From Pelagicoccus sp. (GTDB lineage: Bacteria > Verrucomicrobiota > Verrucomicrobiia > Opitutales > Opitutaceae), in contig JANQRJ010000067.1 in NCBI GenBank assembly GCA_028284635.1, positions 62,001-126,000 of the forward strand: a stretch of 64,000 bases of DNA, in the 5' to 3' direction. Made by a program: the position numbers and the translations under genes. Position 1 is the stretch's first letter. Each line of letters starts with the position of its first letter. Below are positions 17,389 through 26,309 of the stretch, in pieces. Below the pieces are notes generated by a model. It did not search any database, was not told the origin of the DNA, and was given only the letters and a program-made list of their open reading frames with translations.

Positions 17389-19061
17389 GAGACGAATCGC
17401 TTTCCAAAGTAACGGTGTCGAAAGACGCCACCATCCTCGAAGCGATGAGGGCGATCAACGCCATCGGCTCGCGCTTCGCCATCGTAGTGGACGAACAACG
17501 ACAGTTGGTCGGCATCCTCACCGACGGCGACATCCGCAGAGCCTTGATAAACAACCACTCCATCAACGAGCCGGTGGAAGCCATCGCCAACAAGCGCACC
17601 ATCGTGGCTCGCGACACCCAGACCAAGGAGCAGATGCTGGCCCTCGCCAGCCCGAAGATCGCGTTCGTGCCGATCGTCGATGCGAGCAACAAGGTGGTCG
17701 GCATCGTCAGCTACGAGGACAAGACCATCGCCCTGGATGCCAAGTCGAAAGTCGTCTGCGTGGTAGGGCTCGGCTTCGTAGGACTCACGCTTTCGCTCGT
17801 TCTCGCCGACCTTGGCTTCGAGGTGATCGGCTTCGACTCCCACAGCGACCGCGTCGAATCGCTCAACCAAGGCAGCGCCCCGTTTCACGAGCGCAACTTG
17901 GAAAGTCTGCTGCAGCGCCATATTGGCAAGGACTTCCTAGTTACCGGCTCGCTGGAAGACGTATCCGCGGATACATACATAATCTCGGTAGGGACGCCTA
18001 TCGACGAGGCCGACAAACGCCCCAGAAACGAAGCTATCCAAGCCGCAGCCCGGTCGATCAGCGAGGTTCTCAAGCCGGGCAATCTGGTCGTCTTGCGCTC
18101 CACGGTCACCGTCGGCGCCACACGCGGCATCGTCATGCCCATTCTCGACGAGTCGGGATTGATCGCGGGCAAGGACTACTTTCTCGCCTTCGCTCCGGAG
18201 CGCACAGTCGAGGGACGCGCCATTCAGGAATTGCGCGAGCTGCCGCAAATCATCGGAGGCTTTGATACAAAAAGCTCCATGCTGGCCAATCGACTCTTTC
18301 GCGAACTGACCTCGACCATCATCAACGTCGATTCGCTCGAGAGCGCAGAGATGGTCAAGATTCTCAACAACACCTTTCGCGACGTGAAATTCGCCTTCGC
18401 CAACCAGATGGCCCTCGTATGCAAGGAATTGGGACTGGACATGAGCAAACTCGTCCAAGCCGCAAATCATGAATACACCCGGGATCCTATTCCTTCGCCC
18501 AGCCCAGGAGTTGGAGGGGCTTGCCTGAGCAAAGATCCCTACATCCTGGTGGACTCATGCAAGCAACTGGCCACGCAGCCCGGTCTCGTCAGCGCCGCAC
18601 GACAAGTGAACGAGTCGGTTCCAGGGTTGCTCGCGAGCGAACTCCATCGGAAATTGCAGGAACGTGGAAAGGAGCCCCACGCGATAAAGATCTTCGTAGC
18701 AGGGTTCGCCTTCAAAGGGAATCCGGAGACTTCGGATATCCGTAACTCAACTACTTTGGACTTTATCGCAGAGCTGAATCGTTTGGGTTACGGCAAAAAA
18801 TCGATCTATGGATACGATCCGATTGTCGCGAGCGAAGAACTGGAGCCGTTCGCCCATCCGGTTGACGAGCTTGCCGAGGGTTTTAGGAATGCCGATGCGA
18901 TTTGCGTCATGAACAACCACAAGAGCTTTCAAGCTTGGAACCTAAGCGAGTTGATTCTCGCCTCCAACAGGAATCTAGTGTTGCTCGACAGCTGGCGTCT
19001 TTTCAACGCATCCGACCTCGAGGGGCTGGAAGCGGCAACCTATATCGGGATAGGATGTTGA
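17385..19061 (+). CDS. CBS-domain pair fused to UDP-sugar 6-dehydrogenase (UDP-GlcNAc/ManNAc dehydrogenase type)
   Basis: Residues 1-118 are a tandem CBS pair (ILTDGDIRRAL and VVGIVSYED mark the two repeats). Residues 123-558 form a complete nucleotide-sugar dehydrogenase: VVCVVGLGFVGLTLS for NAD binding, LRSTVTVGATRG, FAPERTVEG, then the catalytic Cys380 in PGVGGACLSKDP, with the C-terminal domain containing FVAGFAFKGNPETSDIRNS. The four-electron oxidation makes a UDP-uronic acid. WbpA/WecC relatives have GGHC, so His is Ala here while Cys is kept. CBS pairs usually bind adenosyl nucleotides, so regulation by nucleotide level is plausible. The ATG at 17385 overlaps the upstream stop by 4 bases; the ORF track start at 17310 is too long. 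Confidence 0.88.
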   Translation: MRDESLSKVTVSKDATILEAMRAINAIGSRFAIVVDEQRQLVGILTDGDIRRALINNHSINEPVEAIANKRTIVARDTQTKEQMLALASPKIAFVPIVDASNKVVGIVSYEDKTIALDAKSKVVCVVGLGFVGLTLSLVLADLGFEVIGFDSHSDRVESLNQGSAPFHERNLESLLQRHIGKDFLVTGSLEDVSADTYIISVGTPIDEADKRPRNEAIQAAARSISEVLKPGNLVVLRSTVTVGATRGIVMPILDESGLIAGKDYFLAFAPERTVEGRAIQELRELPQIIGGFDTKSSMLANRLFRELTSTIINVDSLESAEMVKILNNTFRDVKFAFANQMALVCKELGLDMSKLVQAANHEYTRDPIPSPSPGVGGACLSKDPYILVDSCKQLATQPGLVSAARQVNESVPGLLASELHRKLQERGKEPHAIKIFVAGFAFKGNPETSDIRNSTTLDFIAELNRLGYGKKSIYGYDPIVASEELEPFAHPVDELAEGFRNADAICVMNNHKSFQAWNLSELILASNRNLVLLDSWRLFNASDLEGLEAATYIGIGC

Positions 19062-20044
19062 TCGACGACTACGCAGATTTCGGCAAGACCTTGGTCACCG
19101 GAGGTACCGGCTTCATCGGCGCGGGCCTCGTCAAGCGCCTCGTGGATGCAGGCGTTTCAGTACGCGTTTTCGACAACAACTCGCGTGGGTCCCTGTCACG
19201 ACTGGGCGAATACGCGGAACGCGTCGAATTCGTGGAGGGCGACATTTGCGAATTCGATCAGGTCCACTCCGCCACCAGGGGAATCGATACCGTATTCCAC
19301 CTGGCATTCGTCAATGGCACCCAGAATTTCTACGATTGCCCGGACAAGGTTCTTGAAGTCGGAGTCAAGGGGGCGCTGAACACTTTGGACGCGGCCATGG
19401 ATCTGGGAGTCGCTCGCTACGTCACTACCTCTTCGTCGGAAGTATATCAGGAACCTACTCACATTCCGACGACGGAATCGGAGCGCATCATCATTCCCGA
19501 TATCAAGAACCCGCGCTTCTCCTACAGCGGAGGAAAAATAATCACCGAACTCCTCGCGCTGCACTACACGATTCGTTCGGCGCTCAAGGTGATCATTGTT
19601 CGCCCTCACAATTTCTATGGACCGAACATGGGCTACGGTCACGTCATTCCCCAATTCATCAAACGCATGCTGGAACTCAGATCGACCAATCCAGCCGATT
19701 CTATCGAATTTCGGATACAAGGCACAGGAGAAGAGTCCCGCGCCTTTTGCCATATCGACGACGCGCTCGATGGCATTCTGCTCTGCAGCGCCAAGGGTGA
19801 AAACCGAGAGCTGTACCACATTGGTTCGGAAAACGAGATTACCATCCGCGATTTGGCGAACGAGATCGCCGACCTGCTCGGACTGCGTATCCAGATTTCC
19901 GGAGACCGTCTTCTGGAAGGCAGTACCACGCGGCGCTGCCCTTCCATCGCCAAAGCGACCGCGCTTGGGTATGCGCCAAAAATCAGCCTGCTCGAGGGTC
20001 TGAGAAAAACAATAGAATGGCATTTGGCCCTAGAGCGAACGTGA
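19055..20044 (+). CDS. Extended SDR, NDP-sugar epimerase/dehydratase
   Basis: A 329-residue extended SDR. TLVTGGTGFIGAGLVKRL is the NAD motif, TTSSSEVYQ carries the catalytic Ser, and YSGGKIITE is the YxxxK pair. RPHNFYGPNMG and the late GTGEESRAFCHIDDA segment are typical of UDP-glucose 4-epimerase, UDP-glucuronate decarboxylase and dehydratase groups. The ORF track start at 18902 lies deep in the previous gene; the ATG at 19055 overlaps it by 7 bases and gives MLIDDYADFGKTLVTGG. The Ser in the active-site motif is preceded by no clear Asp-Glu pair of 4,6-dehydratases, so 4-epimerase-like chemistry is slightly favoured. It probably feeds the aminotransferase that follows. Confidence 0.83.
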   Translation: MLIDDYADFGKTLVTGGTGFIGAGLVKRLVDAGVSVRVFDNNSRGSLSRLGEYAERVEFVEGDICEFDQVHSATRGIDTVFHLAFVNGTQNFYDCPDKVLEVGVKGALNTLDAAMDLGVARYVTTSSSEVYQEPTHIPTTESERIIIPDIKNPRFSYSGGKIITELLALHYTIRSALKVIIVRPHNFYGPNMGYGHVIPQFIKRMLELRSTNPADSIEFRIQGTGEESRAFCHIDDALDGILLCSAKGENRELYHIGSENEITIRDLANEIADLLGLRIQISGDRLLEGSTTRRCPSIAKATALGYAPKISLLEGLRKTIEWHLALERT

Positions 20045-20052
20045 CTCCTTTT

Positions 20053-21192
20053 ATGAACCAACCTTCCTCGCAAACATCGGCCCGCAATATTCCTCTCGCC
20101 AATCCTTTTCTCGGCGAAGAAGAGGCGAAATCCGCCTATGAAATCATCCGTTCCGGTTGGATCAGTCGCGGCGCGAAGACACGCCAGTTCGAAAAGGATT
20201 TCGCTAGCTACGTGGGCGCCAAATACGCCGTGTCCACCTGTAACGGAACCGCAGCCCTGCATCTCGCCCTGCTCTCGACAGGGATTCAACCAGGAGACGA
20301 AGTTCTCGTTCCGGACATCACCTTCATCTCCACAGCGAATGTCGTTCTCTACGCGAATGCGGTTCCCGTTCTAGTGGAGTGCGATCCCAAAACCTACAAC
20401 ATCGACCTCGACGACGCGGAGAAGAAGCTCACTGCACGCACGAAAGCCATCATTCCGGTAGACATGAATGGACTGCCTATCGACTACGACGCAATTATCC
20501 GGTTCGCGGATGAGCGCAGTCTCAGCCTTGTCGCGGATAGCGCCGAAGCGCTCGGAGCGGAGTACAAGGGCGAACATGTCGGTTCCCAAGCTCCCGTGCA
20601 CATTTTCAGCTTCTTCCCCAATAAGAACATCACCACGGGTGAAGGCGGCATGATCGTCACCGACGATAGGGAGAAAGCGAAATTGATGGAGCAGTTGGGC
20701 AACCAAGGTCAGGATTACCGCTACCACCACATTCATCTAGGCTACAACTATCGCATGACCGACGTGCCCGCCGCCATCGGCATCGAGCAACTCAAGCGCA
20801 TCGACAAGATCATCGAAGAGAAAAGCGCGATCGCCAAACGATACGACGCGGCTTTTGCAAAAGATCCGCTGATCGAAAAGCCATTCATCCCTGCTTACGC
20901 GACACAGCATTCCTGGTACATGTATGCAATTTCTCTGGACGACTCCATCGACCGCGATCGAGTGGTTGCCGAACTATCGAATCGGGGAATCGATACGCGC
21001 CTCAGTTTCCCACCCATCCACATCCAGCCCTACTATCAACAACGCTTCGGTTTGAAAGACCGCGATCTTCCGCAAAGCCTGCACGCATGGCGCCAACTGG
21101 TTAACATTCCGATGTGGCCAGGCCTGCCAGTGGAGGATCAGGACTACGTCATTGAGTCCCTCAAGACCATCGCTCCACAATGCAAGCGGTAG
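20053..21192 (+). CDS. DegT/DnrJ/EryC1-type PLP sugar aminotransferase
   Basis: A 379-residue aminotransferase. It opens with IPLANPFLGEEEAKSAYEII, has a cofactor-binding CNGTAALHLAL segment, VADSAEALGAEY (Asp contacting the pyridine) and the Schiff-base Lys in FSFFPNKNITTGEGG. The family transfers an amino group from glutamate to a keto sugar nucleotide. The close similarity in layout to perosamine and legionaminic (LegC-like) synthetases suggests formation of a 4-amino-4,6-dideoxy sugar. Together with the nearby formyl- and acyltransferases this would give an N-acylated amino sugar. The ATG at 20053 was chosen; the ORF track start at 20017 overlaps the SDR, and a GTG at 20041 is also possible. 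Confidence 0.88.
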   Translation: MNQPSSQTSARNIPLANPFLGEEEAKSAYEIIRSGWISRGAKTRQFEKDFASYVGAKYAVSTCNGTAALHLALLSTGIQPGDEVLVPDITFISTANVVLYANAVPVLVECDPKTYNIDLDDAEKKLTARTKAIIPVDMNGLPIDYDAIIRFADERSLSLVADSAEALGAEYKGEHVGSQAPVHIFSFFPNKNITTGEGGMIVTDDREKAKLMEQLGNQGQDYRYHHIHLGYNYRMTDVPAAIGIEQLKRIDKIIEEKSAIAKRYDAAFAKDPLIEKPFIPAYATQHSWYMYAISLDDSIDRDRVVAELSNRGIDTRLSFPPIHIQPYYQQRFGLKDRDLPQSLHAWRQLVNIPMWPGLPVEDQDYVIESLKTIAPQCKR

Positions 21193-21911
21193 CTGCATTG
21201 GGAATCATTCCCGCCCGCGGCGGTTCCAAACGAGTGCCAGGCAAGAATGCGCGCTTGCTAGAGGACAAGCCCTTGCTGGCCTATACCATCGAGTCGGCGC
21301 TCGATGCGGATTCCCTTGCTCGAGTCGTCGTATCCACCGATGACGCGAGCATCCGCAAACTGGCCCTCTCTCTTGGAGCCGAGGCTCCGTTTCTGCGCCC
21401 TGCCGAAATAGCAGAAGATCAGACCCCAGATTTTCCGGTGTTGCAGCATGCCCTGCGGCATTACCGAAACGAAGGCATCACCTTTGACTATATAGCCCAT
21501 CTCAGACCGACAACGCCTTTTCGCAGGGCGAAAACCATCGACGCAGCATTCGAAAAGCTGACACAAGGACACTTCGCCGTGGTTCGAACAGTGACCAAAG
21601 CCGAAGGAGTCCACCATCCTTACTGGTCCTACAAGGGAGGAGCCGATGGGAAGATCTCAGCATTCGTCGATGGCATTCGCATCTCCGACTACTACCAGCG
21701 ACAGCTGCTCCCTCCAGCCTACCGCATCAACGGAGTGGTGGACGTCATGCGAGCAGACGTTCTCGAAAACGGCAGCCTGTTCGACCACCCGAACATGGGA
21801 TGCCTCGAGCTTTCGGATTTCGAATCGATGGACATCGATACGGAATTCGACTTCGCCATTTGCAGCGCCATGATGCGGTACGGAATGAAGCCCTCTATCT
21901 CGGAAACATAA
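21180..21911 (+). CDS. neuA: Acylneuraminate cytidylyltransferase-like (NeuA family)
   Basis: A 243-residue nucleotidyltransferase with the CTP-binding motif IIPARGGSKRVPGKN, then VVVSTDDASI, AHLRPTTPFR and a C-terminal MDIDTEFDF metal site. These match CMP-sialic acid synthetases and their legionaminic/pseudaminic relatives. The reaction activates a nonulosonic acid with CTP to CMP-sugar for glycosyl transfer. It overlaps the aminotransferase end by 13 bases, so translation is coupled. Together with neuB and neuD this strongly supports a nonulosonic acid pathway. Length is within the family norm (~230). Confidence 0.87.
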   Translation: MQAVAALGIIPARGGSKRVPGKNARLLEDKPLLAYTIESALDADSLARVVVSTDDASIRKLALSLGAEAPFLRPAEIAEDQTPDFPVLQHALRHYRNEGITFDYIAHLRPTTPFRRAKTIDAAFEKLTQGHFAVVRTVTKAEGVHHPYWSYKGGADGKISAFVDGIRISDYYQRQLLPPAYRINGVVDVMRADVLENGSLFDHPNMGCLELSDFESMDIDTEFDFAICSAMMRYGMKPSISET

Positions 21912-21913
21912 AT

Positions 21914-22861
21914 ATGAACATCCTCGTCACTGGATCCTGCGGCTACGTCGGCTCGCAACTCGTCCCATCCCTGCTCGCGGCGGAACATACGGTAGTCGGC
22001 GCCGATATCATGTGGTTTGGCAACCACCTGCAGCCCCACCCGCAATTGACCATCGTAGAGGCCGATATACGCGACATCGACGCCATCCCTATGGAGGGCA
22101 TAGACGCCGTCATTCACCTCGCCAACGTCGCCAATGACCCCTGCTCGGATCTCAATTCCAAACTCAACTGGGAAGTCAACGCTCTCGCCACTAAGTTTCT
22201 CGTCGAAAAAGCCATCGCCCACGGCGTCAAGCAATTCATCTACGCCAGCTCCGGCAGCGTCTACGGCGTCAAAGACGAGCCCGAAGTCACCGAAGAGCTA
22301 TCACTCGTCCCGATCTCGGACTACAACAAGACCAAGATGGTCAGCGAGCGCGTCCTGCTAAGCTACCAAGACCAAATCGCCATCGCAATCGTTCGCCCCG
22401 CTACCATCTGCGGCTACTCCCCCCGCATGCGACTCGATCTCTCCGTCAATATCCTAACCATGCTAGCCGTCACCAACGGCGAGATCACCGTTTTCGGCGG
22501 CGACCAAACACGCCCCAACATCCACCTCAAGGACATGATCCGCGTGTATCGCCATTTCTTGGACAACCCGCAAATCACTGGCATCTTCAACGCTGGCTTC
22601 GAGAATCTCTCCATCATGGAAATCGCCCAGCGCGCCGCCGCCAAGACAGGAGCCGAAATCACCGTCACCCCCTCCAACGACCCGAGAAGCTACCGCCTCA
22701 GCTCCAAGAAGCTTCAAGCCACCGGCTTCGAGCCGAAATACGGCGTCGATACCGCCATCGACGAAGTCATCGCACTCTTCAAAGACGGAACCCTGGCCAA
22801 CAAAGACGAGTTTCATAATATCAAAACTATGAAGAGCCTCGGCCTCGACAAGGCCGTCTAA
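21914..22861 (+). CDS. NAD-dependent epimerase/dehydratase (extended SDR)
   Basis: A 315-residue extended SDR with ILVTGSCGYVGSQLVPSLL as the NAD loop, IYASSGSVYGVKDEP with the catalytic Ser, and YNKTKMVSE as the YxxxK motif. RPATICGYSPRMR and NIHLKDMIRVYRHFL are typical of the NDP-sugar branch. The ORF track begins at 21800 inside neuA; the ATG at 21914, two bases after the neuA stop, is correct. It stands three bases before the transketolase pair. Reaction and substrate are not evident; it may act on the sugar made by the transketolase-like step. Confidence 0.84.
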   Translation: MNILVTGSCGYVGSQLVPSLLAAEHTVVGADIMWFGNHLQPHPQLTIVEADIRDIDAIPMEGIDAVIHLANVANDPCSDLNSKLNWEVNALATKFLVEKAIAHGVKQFIYASSGSVYGVKDEPEVTEELSLVPISDYNKTKMVSERVLLSYQDQIAIAIVRPATICGYSPRMRLDLSVNILTMLAVTNGEITVFGGDQTRPNIHLKDMIRVYRHFLDNPQITGIFNAGFENLSIMEIAQRAAAKTGAEITVTPSNDPRSYRLSSKKLQATGFEPKYGVDTAIDEVIALFKDGTLANKDEFHNIKTMKSLGLDKAV

Positions 22862-22864
22862 CAC

Positions 22865-23665
22865 ATGGAGTCCCTTCGCAAAGTTGCAGCCGAACTACGC
22901 GGCATCGCTATCGAGCTATCCCACCAAGCCAGAACGCCGCATCTAGGAAGCTCCCTATCCTGCGCCGACATTATCGCCGCGCTGTATTGGAAAATCCTCG
23001 ACACAGGACCTGAGAGAGCAGACGACCCGACAAGAGACAGATTCATCCTCAGCAAAGGACACGCCGTCACCACCCTCTACGCTGCCCTCGCGAAACGAGG
23101 CTATTTTCCCGAAGAGGAACTCCAGACCTTTAACCAGTACGGTTCCCGCCTCCCCGAACACCCCGCTCCAGGGTGCGTCCCCGGCATCGACCTTGCCACT
23201 GGCTCCCTCGGCCACGGCCTATCCGTCGGCCTCGGCATCGCCATCGCCAACCGTATCCAAAAGATAGACAAACGCGTCTTCGTCCTTCTAAGCGACGGCG
23301 AATGCAACGAGGGCTCCGTCTGGGAAGCGGCGATGCTCGCCTCCGCCCACCAGCTCGACAAGCTGCGCACGATCGTGGACTTCAACAAGTGGCAGGCCAC
23401 CGGCCGAAGCGCCGAAGTCATGCAGCTCGAACCGCTCGAGGAGAAATTCGCCAAGTTCGGATGGGAAACCTGCCGAATCGATGGCCACGACCTCCAAAGC
23501 CTAGTCGAGCAACTCGAAAAGCCGAGAAAGGCCCCTTTCGCCCTCATAGCAGACACCATCAAAGGCAAAGGCGTTTCCATCATGGAGGACGACAACAATT
23601 GGCACTACCGCATCCCCACGAAAAAGGAAGTCGAGGATGCCAAAGCGGAGCTAGGGCTGGCATGA
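22865..23665 (+). CDS. Transketolase-like enzyme, N-terminal (ThDP-binding) subunit
   Basis: A 266-residue split transketolase subunit. Visible motifs are SKGHAVTTLYAAL (His for substrate), GCVPGIDLATGSLGHGLSVG, and the ThDP/Mg motif LLSDGECNEGSVWEAAMLAS with FNKWQATG completing it. It overlaps the C-terminal subunit gene by 4 bases (ATGA), the normal arrangement for split transketolases that work as a heterotetramer. The general reaction is transfer of a two-carbon ketol unit between sugars. In a polysaccharide cluster it likely builds an unusual branched or long-chain sugar rather than serving the pentose phosphate pathway. That role is inferred. Confidence 0.88.
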   Translation: MESLRKVAAELRGIAIELSHQARTPHLGSSLSCADIIAALYWKILDTGPERADDPTRDRFILSKGHAVTTLYAALAKRGYFPEEELQTFNQYGSRLPEHPAPGCVPGIDLATGSLGHGLSVGLGIAIANRIQKIDKRVFVLLSDGECNEGSVWEAAMLASAHQLDKLRTIVDFNKWQATGRSAEVMQLEPLEEKFAKFGWETCRIDGHDLQSLVEQLEKPRKAPFALIADTIKGKGVSIMEDDNNWHYRIPTKKEVEDAKAELGLA

Positions 23666-24588
23666 GAAACGCGTTCGCAGACGAGATGACCCAGCTCGCC
23701 GCGCAGGATCCTTCGATCGTTCTTCTGAGCGGCGATATCGGCAATCGCCTTTTCGACCAATACAAGCAGCAGCACTCCGAACGGTTCCTCAACTGCGGCG
23801 TAGCCGAAGCGAACATGATCGGAATGGCCGCAGGCATGGCCCTCGCCGGTCTCCGGCCCGTCGTCTACACCATCGCCACCTTCCTGACCTATCGTCCGTT
23901 CGAGCAAATCCGCGTCGACATCGGCTACCACGACCTGCCCGTCGTCCTCGTCGGCGTAGGAGGGGGCTTGTCCTACGCCTCCAACGGAGGCACCCACCAA
24001 GCTATGGAAGACATTGCCGTCATGAGAGCCATTCCCGGCATGCAGGTTCTGTCCGCCGGAGATGCCTGGGAAGTCCGGGCCGGCCTGAAAGCCGCAATCG
24101 CATCCGACAGGCCGACCTATCTTCGCATCGGCAAGAAAGGCGAACCTCTCGTCCACTCGGAGCCGATCGTCGACTTCAAAATCGGCAAGGCCATCAGTCT
24201 CAAGGAAGGAACGGAAGCCCATATTCTCGTATCCGGAAATTTGTTACCATCTGCCCAAGAAGCAGTCGATATACTCGAATCGAGCGGCATCAAGGTCGGT
24301 CTCCACAGTTTCCATACAATAGAACCTCTCGACCACTCTCTTCTAGAAAGCCTTTTCGCCTCGGGAAAGCCCATCTTCGCGATCGAAGAACACAACCGCA
24401 ACGGCGGACTTGGCACGGCGATCCTCGAATGGGCCAACGACAATAGCCATGATACGCGACTCCTCCATCGCATAGCCGCCCCCAATTCATTCCTGCACTG
24501 CACCGCCAATCAGAGGGAGGCTCGAGAACTGATGAAACTGTCGCCGGAGGGGATCGCCACAAGTATCCAAGACTCCCTCAATCCTTGA
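23662..24588 (+). CDS. Transketolase-like enzyme, C-terminal (pyrimidine-binding) subunit
   Basis: A 308-residue protein starting MRNAFADEMTQLAAQDPSIV. NCGVAEANMIGMAAGMALAG contains the catalytic Glu that activates ThDP. YTIATFLTYRPFEQIRVDI and GGLSYASNGGTHQAMEDIAVM are transketolase pyrimidine-domain signatures. A transketolase C-terminal domain with PTYLRIGKKGEP and FAIEEHNRNGGLG completes it. The ORF track start at 23173 is in the shadow of the first subunit; the ATG at 23662 overlaps its stop. It needs the previous gene product for activity. Confidence 0.88.
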   Translation: MRNAFADEMTQLAAQDPSIVLLSGDIGNRLFDQYKQQHSERFLNCGVAEANMIGMAAGMALAGLRPVVYTIATFLTYRPFEQIRVDIGYHDLPVVLVGVGGGLSYASNGGTHQAMEDIAVMRAIPGMQVLSAGDAWEVRAGLKAAIASDRPTYLRIGKKGEPLVHSEPIVDFKIGKAISLKEGTEAHILVSGNLLPSAQEAVDILESSGIKVGLHSFHTIEPLDHSLLESLFASGKPIFAIEEHNRNGGLGTAILEWANDNSHDTRLLHRIAAPNSFLHCTANQREARELMKLSPEGIATSIQDSLNP

Positions 24589-24615
24589 CTCCCTAAAAAA
24601 CCGAACGCTCGCAGC

Positions 24616-25278
24616 ATGGCTCAACTCGACTTCATCGGACTTGTCCACAAGCAGACCCAACGCGACTACATCGGTCGCGTCACAGGATTCCCCAAAGGCG
24701 AAGCGGCCGAAGCCGCAAAAAAATGGGGCTACGACTACTGGGACGGAAGCCGCAAAACCGGCTACGGCGGCATGAACTACGACGGACGATGGCGAAAAGT
24801 CGCCCAAGCCATGGCCGATCACTACAAACTCGAGCCTGGCAACCGCATTCTCGATATCGGCTGTGGAAAAGGCTACCTGCTGTACGACTTCACCCAGGTC
24901 GTCCCCGGCGTGGAAGTCGTCGGTCTCGACATCTCGCAATACGCCATCGACCACGCCAAGCCCGAAATAAAGGACAAGCTCGTCCAGGGCAACGCGAGAG
25001 AGCTTCCCTTCGAAAGCGACAGTTTCGATCTCGTCGTATCCATAACCACGTTGCACAACCTGCCTTGCTATGATCTCGACAAGGCTCTGCGCGAAATGGA
25101 ACGCGTAGGCAAGAAACGGAAGTTCCTCTGCGTCGAATCCTATCGCAACGAAAGCGAGAAGGCCAATCTCCTCTACTGGCAATTGACCTGCGAAGCTTTC
25201 AACAGCCCAGAGGAGTGGGACTGGTGGTATAAGCAGACCGGATACACAGGCGACTACGGCTACATATTCTTCGAATGA
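24616..25278 (+). CDS. Class I SAM-dependent methyltransferase
   Basis: A 220-residue methyltransferase with RILDIGCGKGYLLYDF as the SAM loop, VVGLDIS as motif II and FDLVVSITTLHNLP after strand 4. The N-terminal ~65 residues (FIGLVHKQTQRDY, YDYWDGSRKTGYGGM) form an extension resembling those seen in methyltransferases of other surface-sugar clusters. It overlaps the downstream dehydrogenase gene by 4 bases. It probably methylates a sugar or ketose intermediate in the same pathway. Acceptor unknown. Confidence 0.82.
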   Translation: MAQLDFIGLVHKQTQRDYIGRVTGFPKGEAAEAAKKWGYDYWDGSRKTGYGGMNYDGRWRKVAQAMADHYKLEPGNRILDIGCGKGYLLYDFTQVVPGVEVVGLDISQYAIDHAKPEIKDKLVQGNARELPFESDSFDLVVSITTLHNLPCYDLDKALREMERVGKKRKFLCVESYRNESEKANLLYWQLTCEAFNSPEEWDWWYKQTGYTGDYGYIFFE

Positions 25279-26309
25279 AAACCCTTGCCGCAATCCTCAC
25301 CCATCTTCGCCAGCCACTCGAGCTAGACGAAGTCGAAATCCCGCCTCTCGCCTACGGACAAGTCCTCGTCGAATTCAAGACCTCGCGCATTTGCGGCTCT
25401 CAGATTGGCGAAATCGACGGTGTAAAGGGACACGACCCGTGGCTTCCCCATCTTCTCGGACACGAGGGTGGCGGCATCGTTCGCGAGACGGGCCCTGAAG
25501 TTTCCACGGTCAAGCCAGGCGATCATGTAGTGGCTCACTGGAGACCTGGAACGGGCATCCAAGCCAAACCCGCCAAGTACCGGCGAGGCAAGCAGACGAT
25601 CAACGCCGGCAACATCACGACCTTCAACCACCTGGCCATTCTCTCCGAGGATCGCGTTACGCCCATCCCCGAAGGCTTCGACCTCGAAATCGCAGCCCTG
25701 CTGGCAGACACCCTTACCACCGGTTTCGGCATCGTCAACCGGAACGCCAACGCCCGAATAGGCCAATCCTTGGTCATATTCGGAGCAGGAGGAATCGGCC
25801 TTGGAGCAATCCTAGGGGCCAGTCTCGCCGGCCTGCATCCCATCGTAGCGATCGATATTCATCCCCACAAATTGGATACAGCTAAACGACAGGGAGCCAC
25901 CCACACCGTAGACGGGCGCTTCGAGGACGTCGAAGAACAGATCCGCTCGATTGTGGGAATGCAAGGCGCCGATGTCGTCCTCGACGGCACTGGGTCTCCT
26001 GAGATCATAGAGCGATGCTATCGCCTCACTCAGCCCAAAGGACGTACCGTCCTATATGGCGTTATGCCCCACGATCGCTCCGTAACGCTTCACACCCTAC
26101 CCCTGCACCTCGGCAAAACGCTCACGGGTTCCGAAGGAGGAGCCAGCGAACCCCATGAAGATATTCCTCGACTGGTCCGCATGATTCAGGACGGAAGATT
26201 CGACCCTAAACCCTTCATCACCCACCGCGGATCCCTCGAAGACGTAAACTCCCTCATAGCTAAAATGCGGGCAGGCGAAGTCATCCATGCGGTAATGGGC
26301 TACCAATAG
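25275..26309 (+). CDS. Medium-chain zinc-type alcohol dehydrogenase family
   Basis: A 344-residue MDR protein. The catalytic-zinc ligands are recognisable: Cys in TSRICGSQIGE and His-Glu in LLGHEGGGIV. The NAD(P) motif is VIFGAGGIGLGAIL. The loop after GDHV lacks the four closely spaced structural-zinc cysteines of classical alcohol dehydrogenase, so the structural zinc is probably absent. The likely role is oxidation or reduction of a polyol or keto sugar for the surface glycan. It overlaps the methyltransferase upstream (ATGA) and abuts the HAD-kinase fusion. Confidence 0.84.
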   Translation: MKTLAAILTHLRQPLELDEVEIPPLAYGQVLVEFKTSRICGSQIGEIDGVKGHDPWLPHLLGHEGGGIVRETGPEVSTVKPGDHVVAHWRPGTGIQAKPAKYRRGKQTINAGNITTFNHLAILSEDRVTPIPEGFDLEIAALLADTLTTGFGIVNRNANARIGQSLVIFGAGGIGLGAILGASLAGLHPIVAIDIHPHKLDTAKRQGATHTVDGRFEDVEEQIRSIVGMQGADVVLDGTGSPEIIERCYRLTQPKGRTVLYGVMPHDRSVTLHTLPLHLGKTLTGSEGGASEPHEDIPRLVRMIQDGRFDPKPFITHRGSLEDVNSLIAKMRAGEVIHAVMGYQ

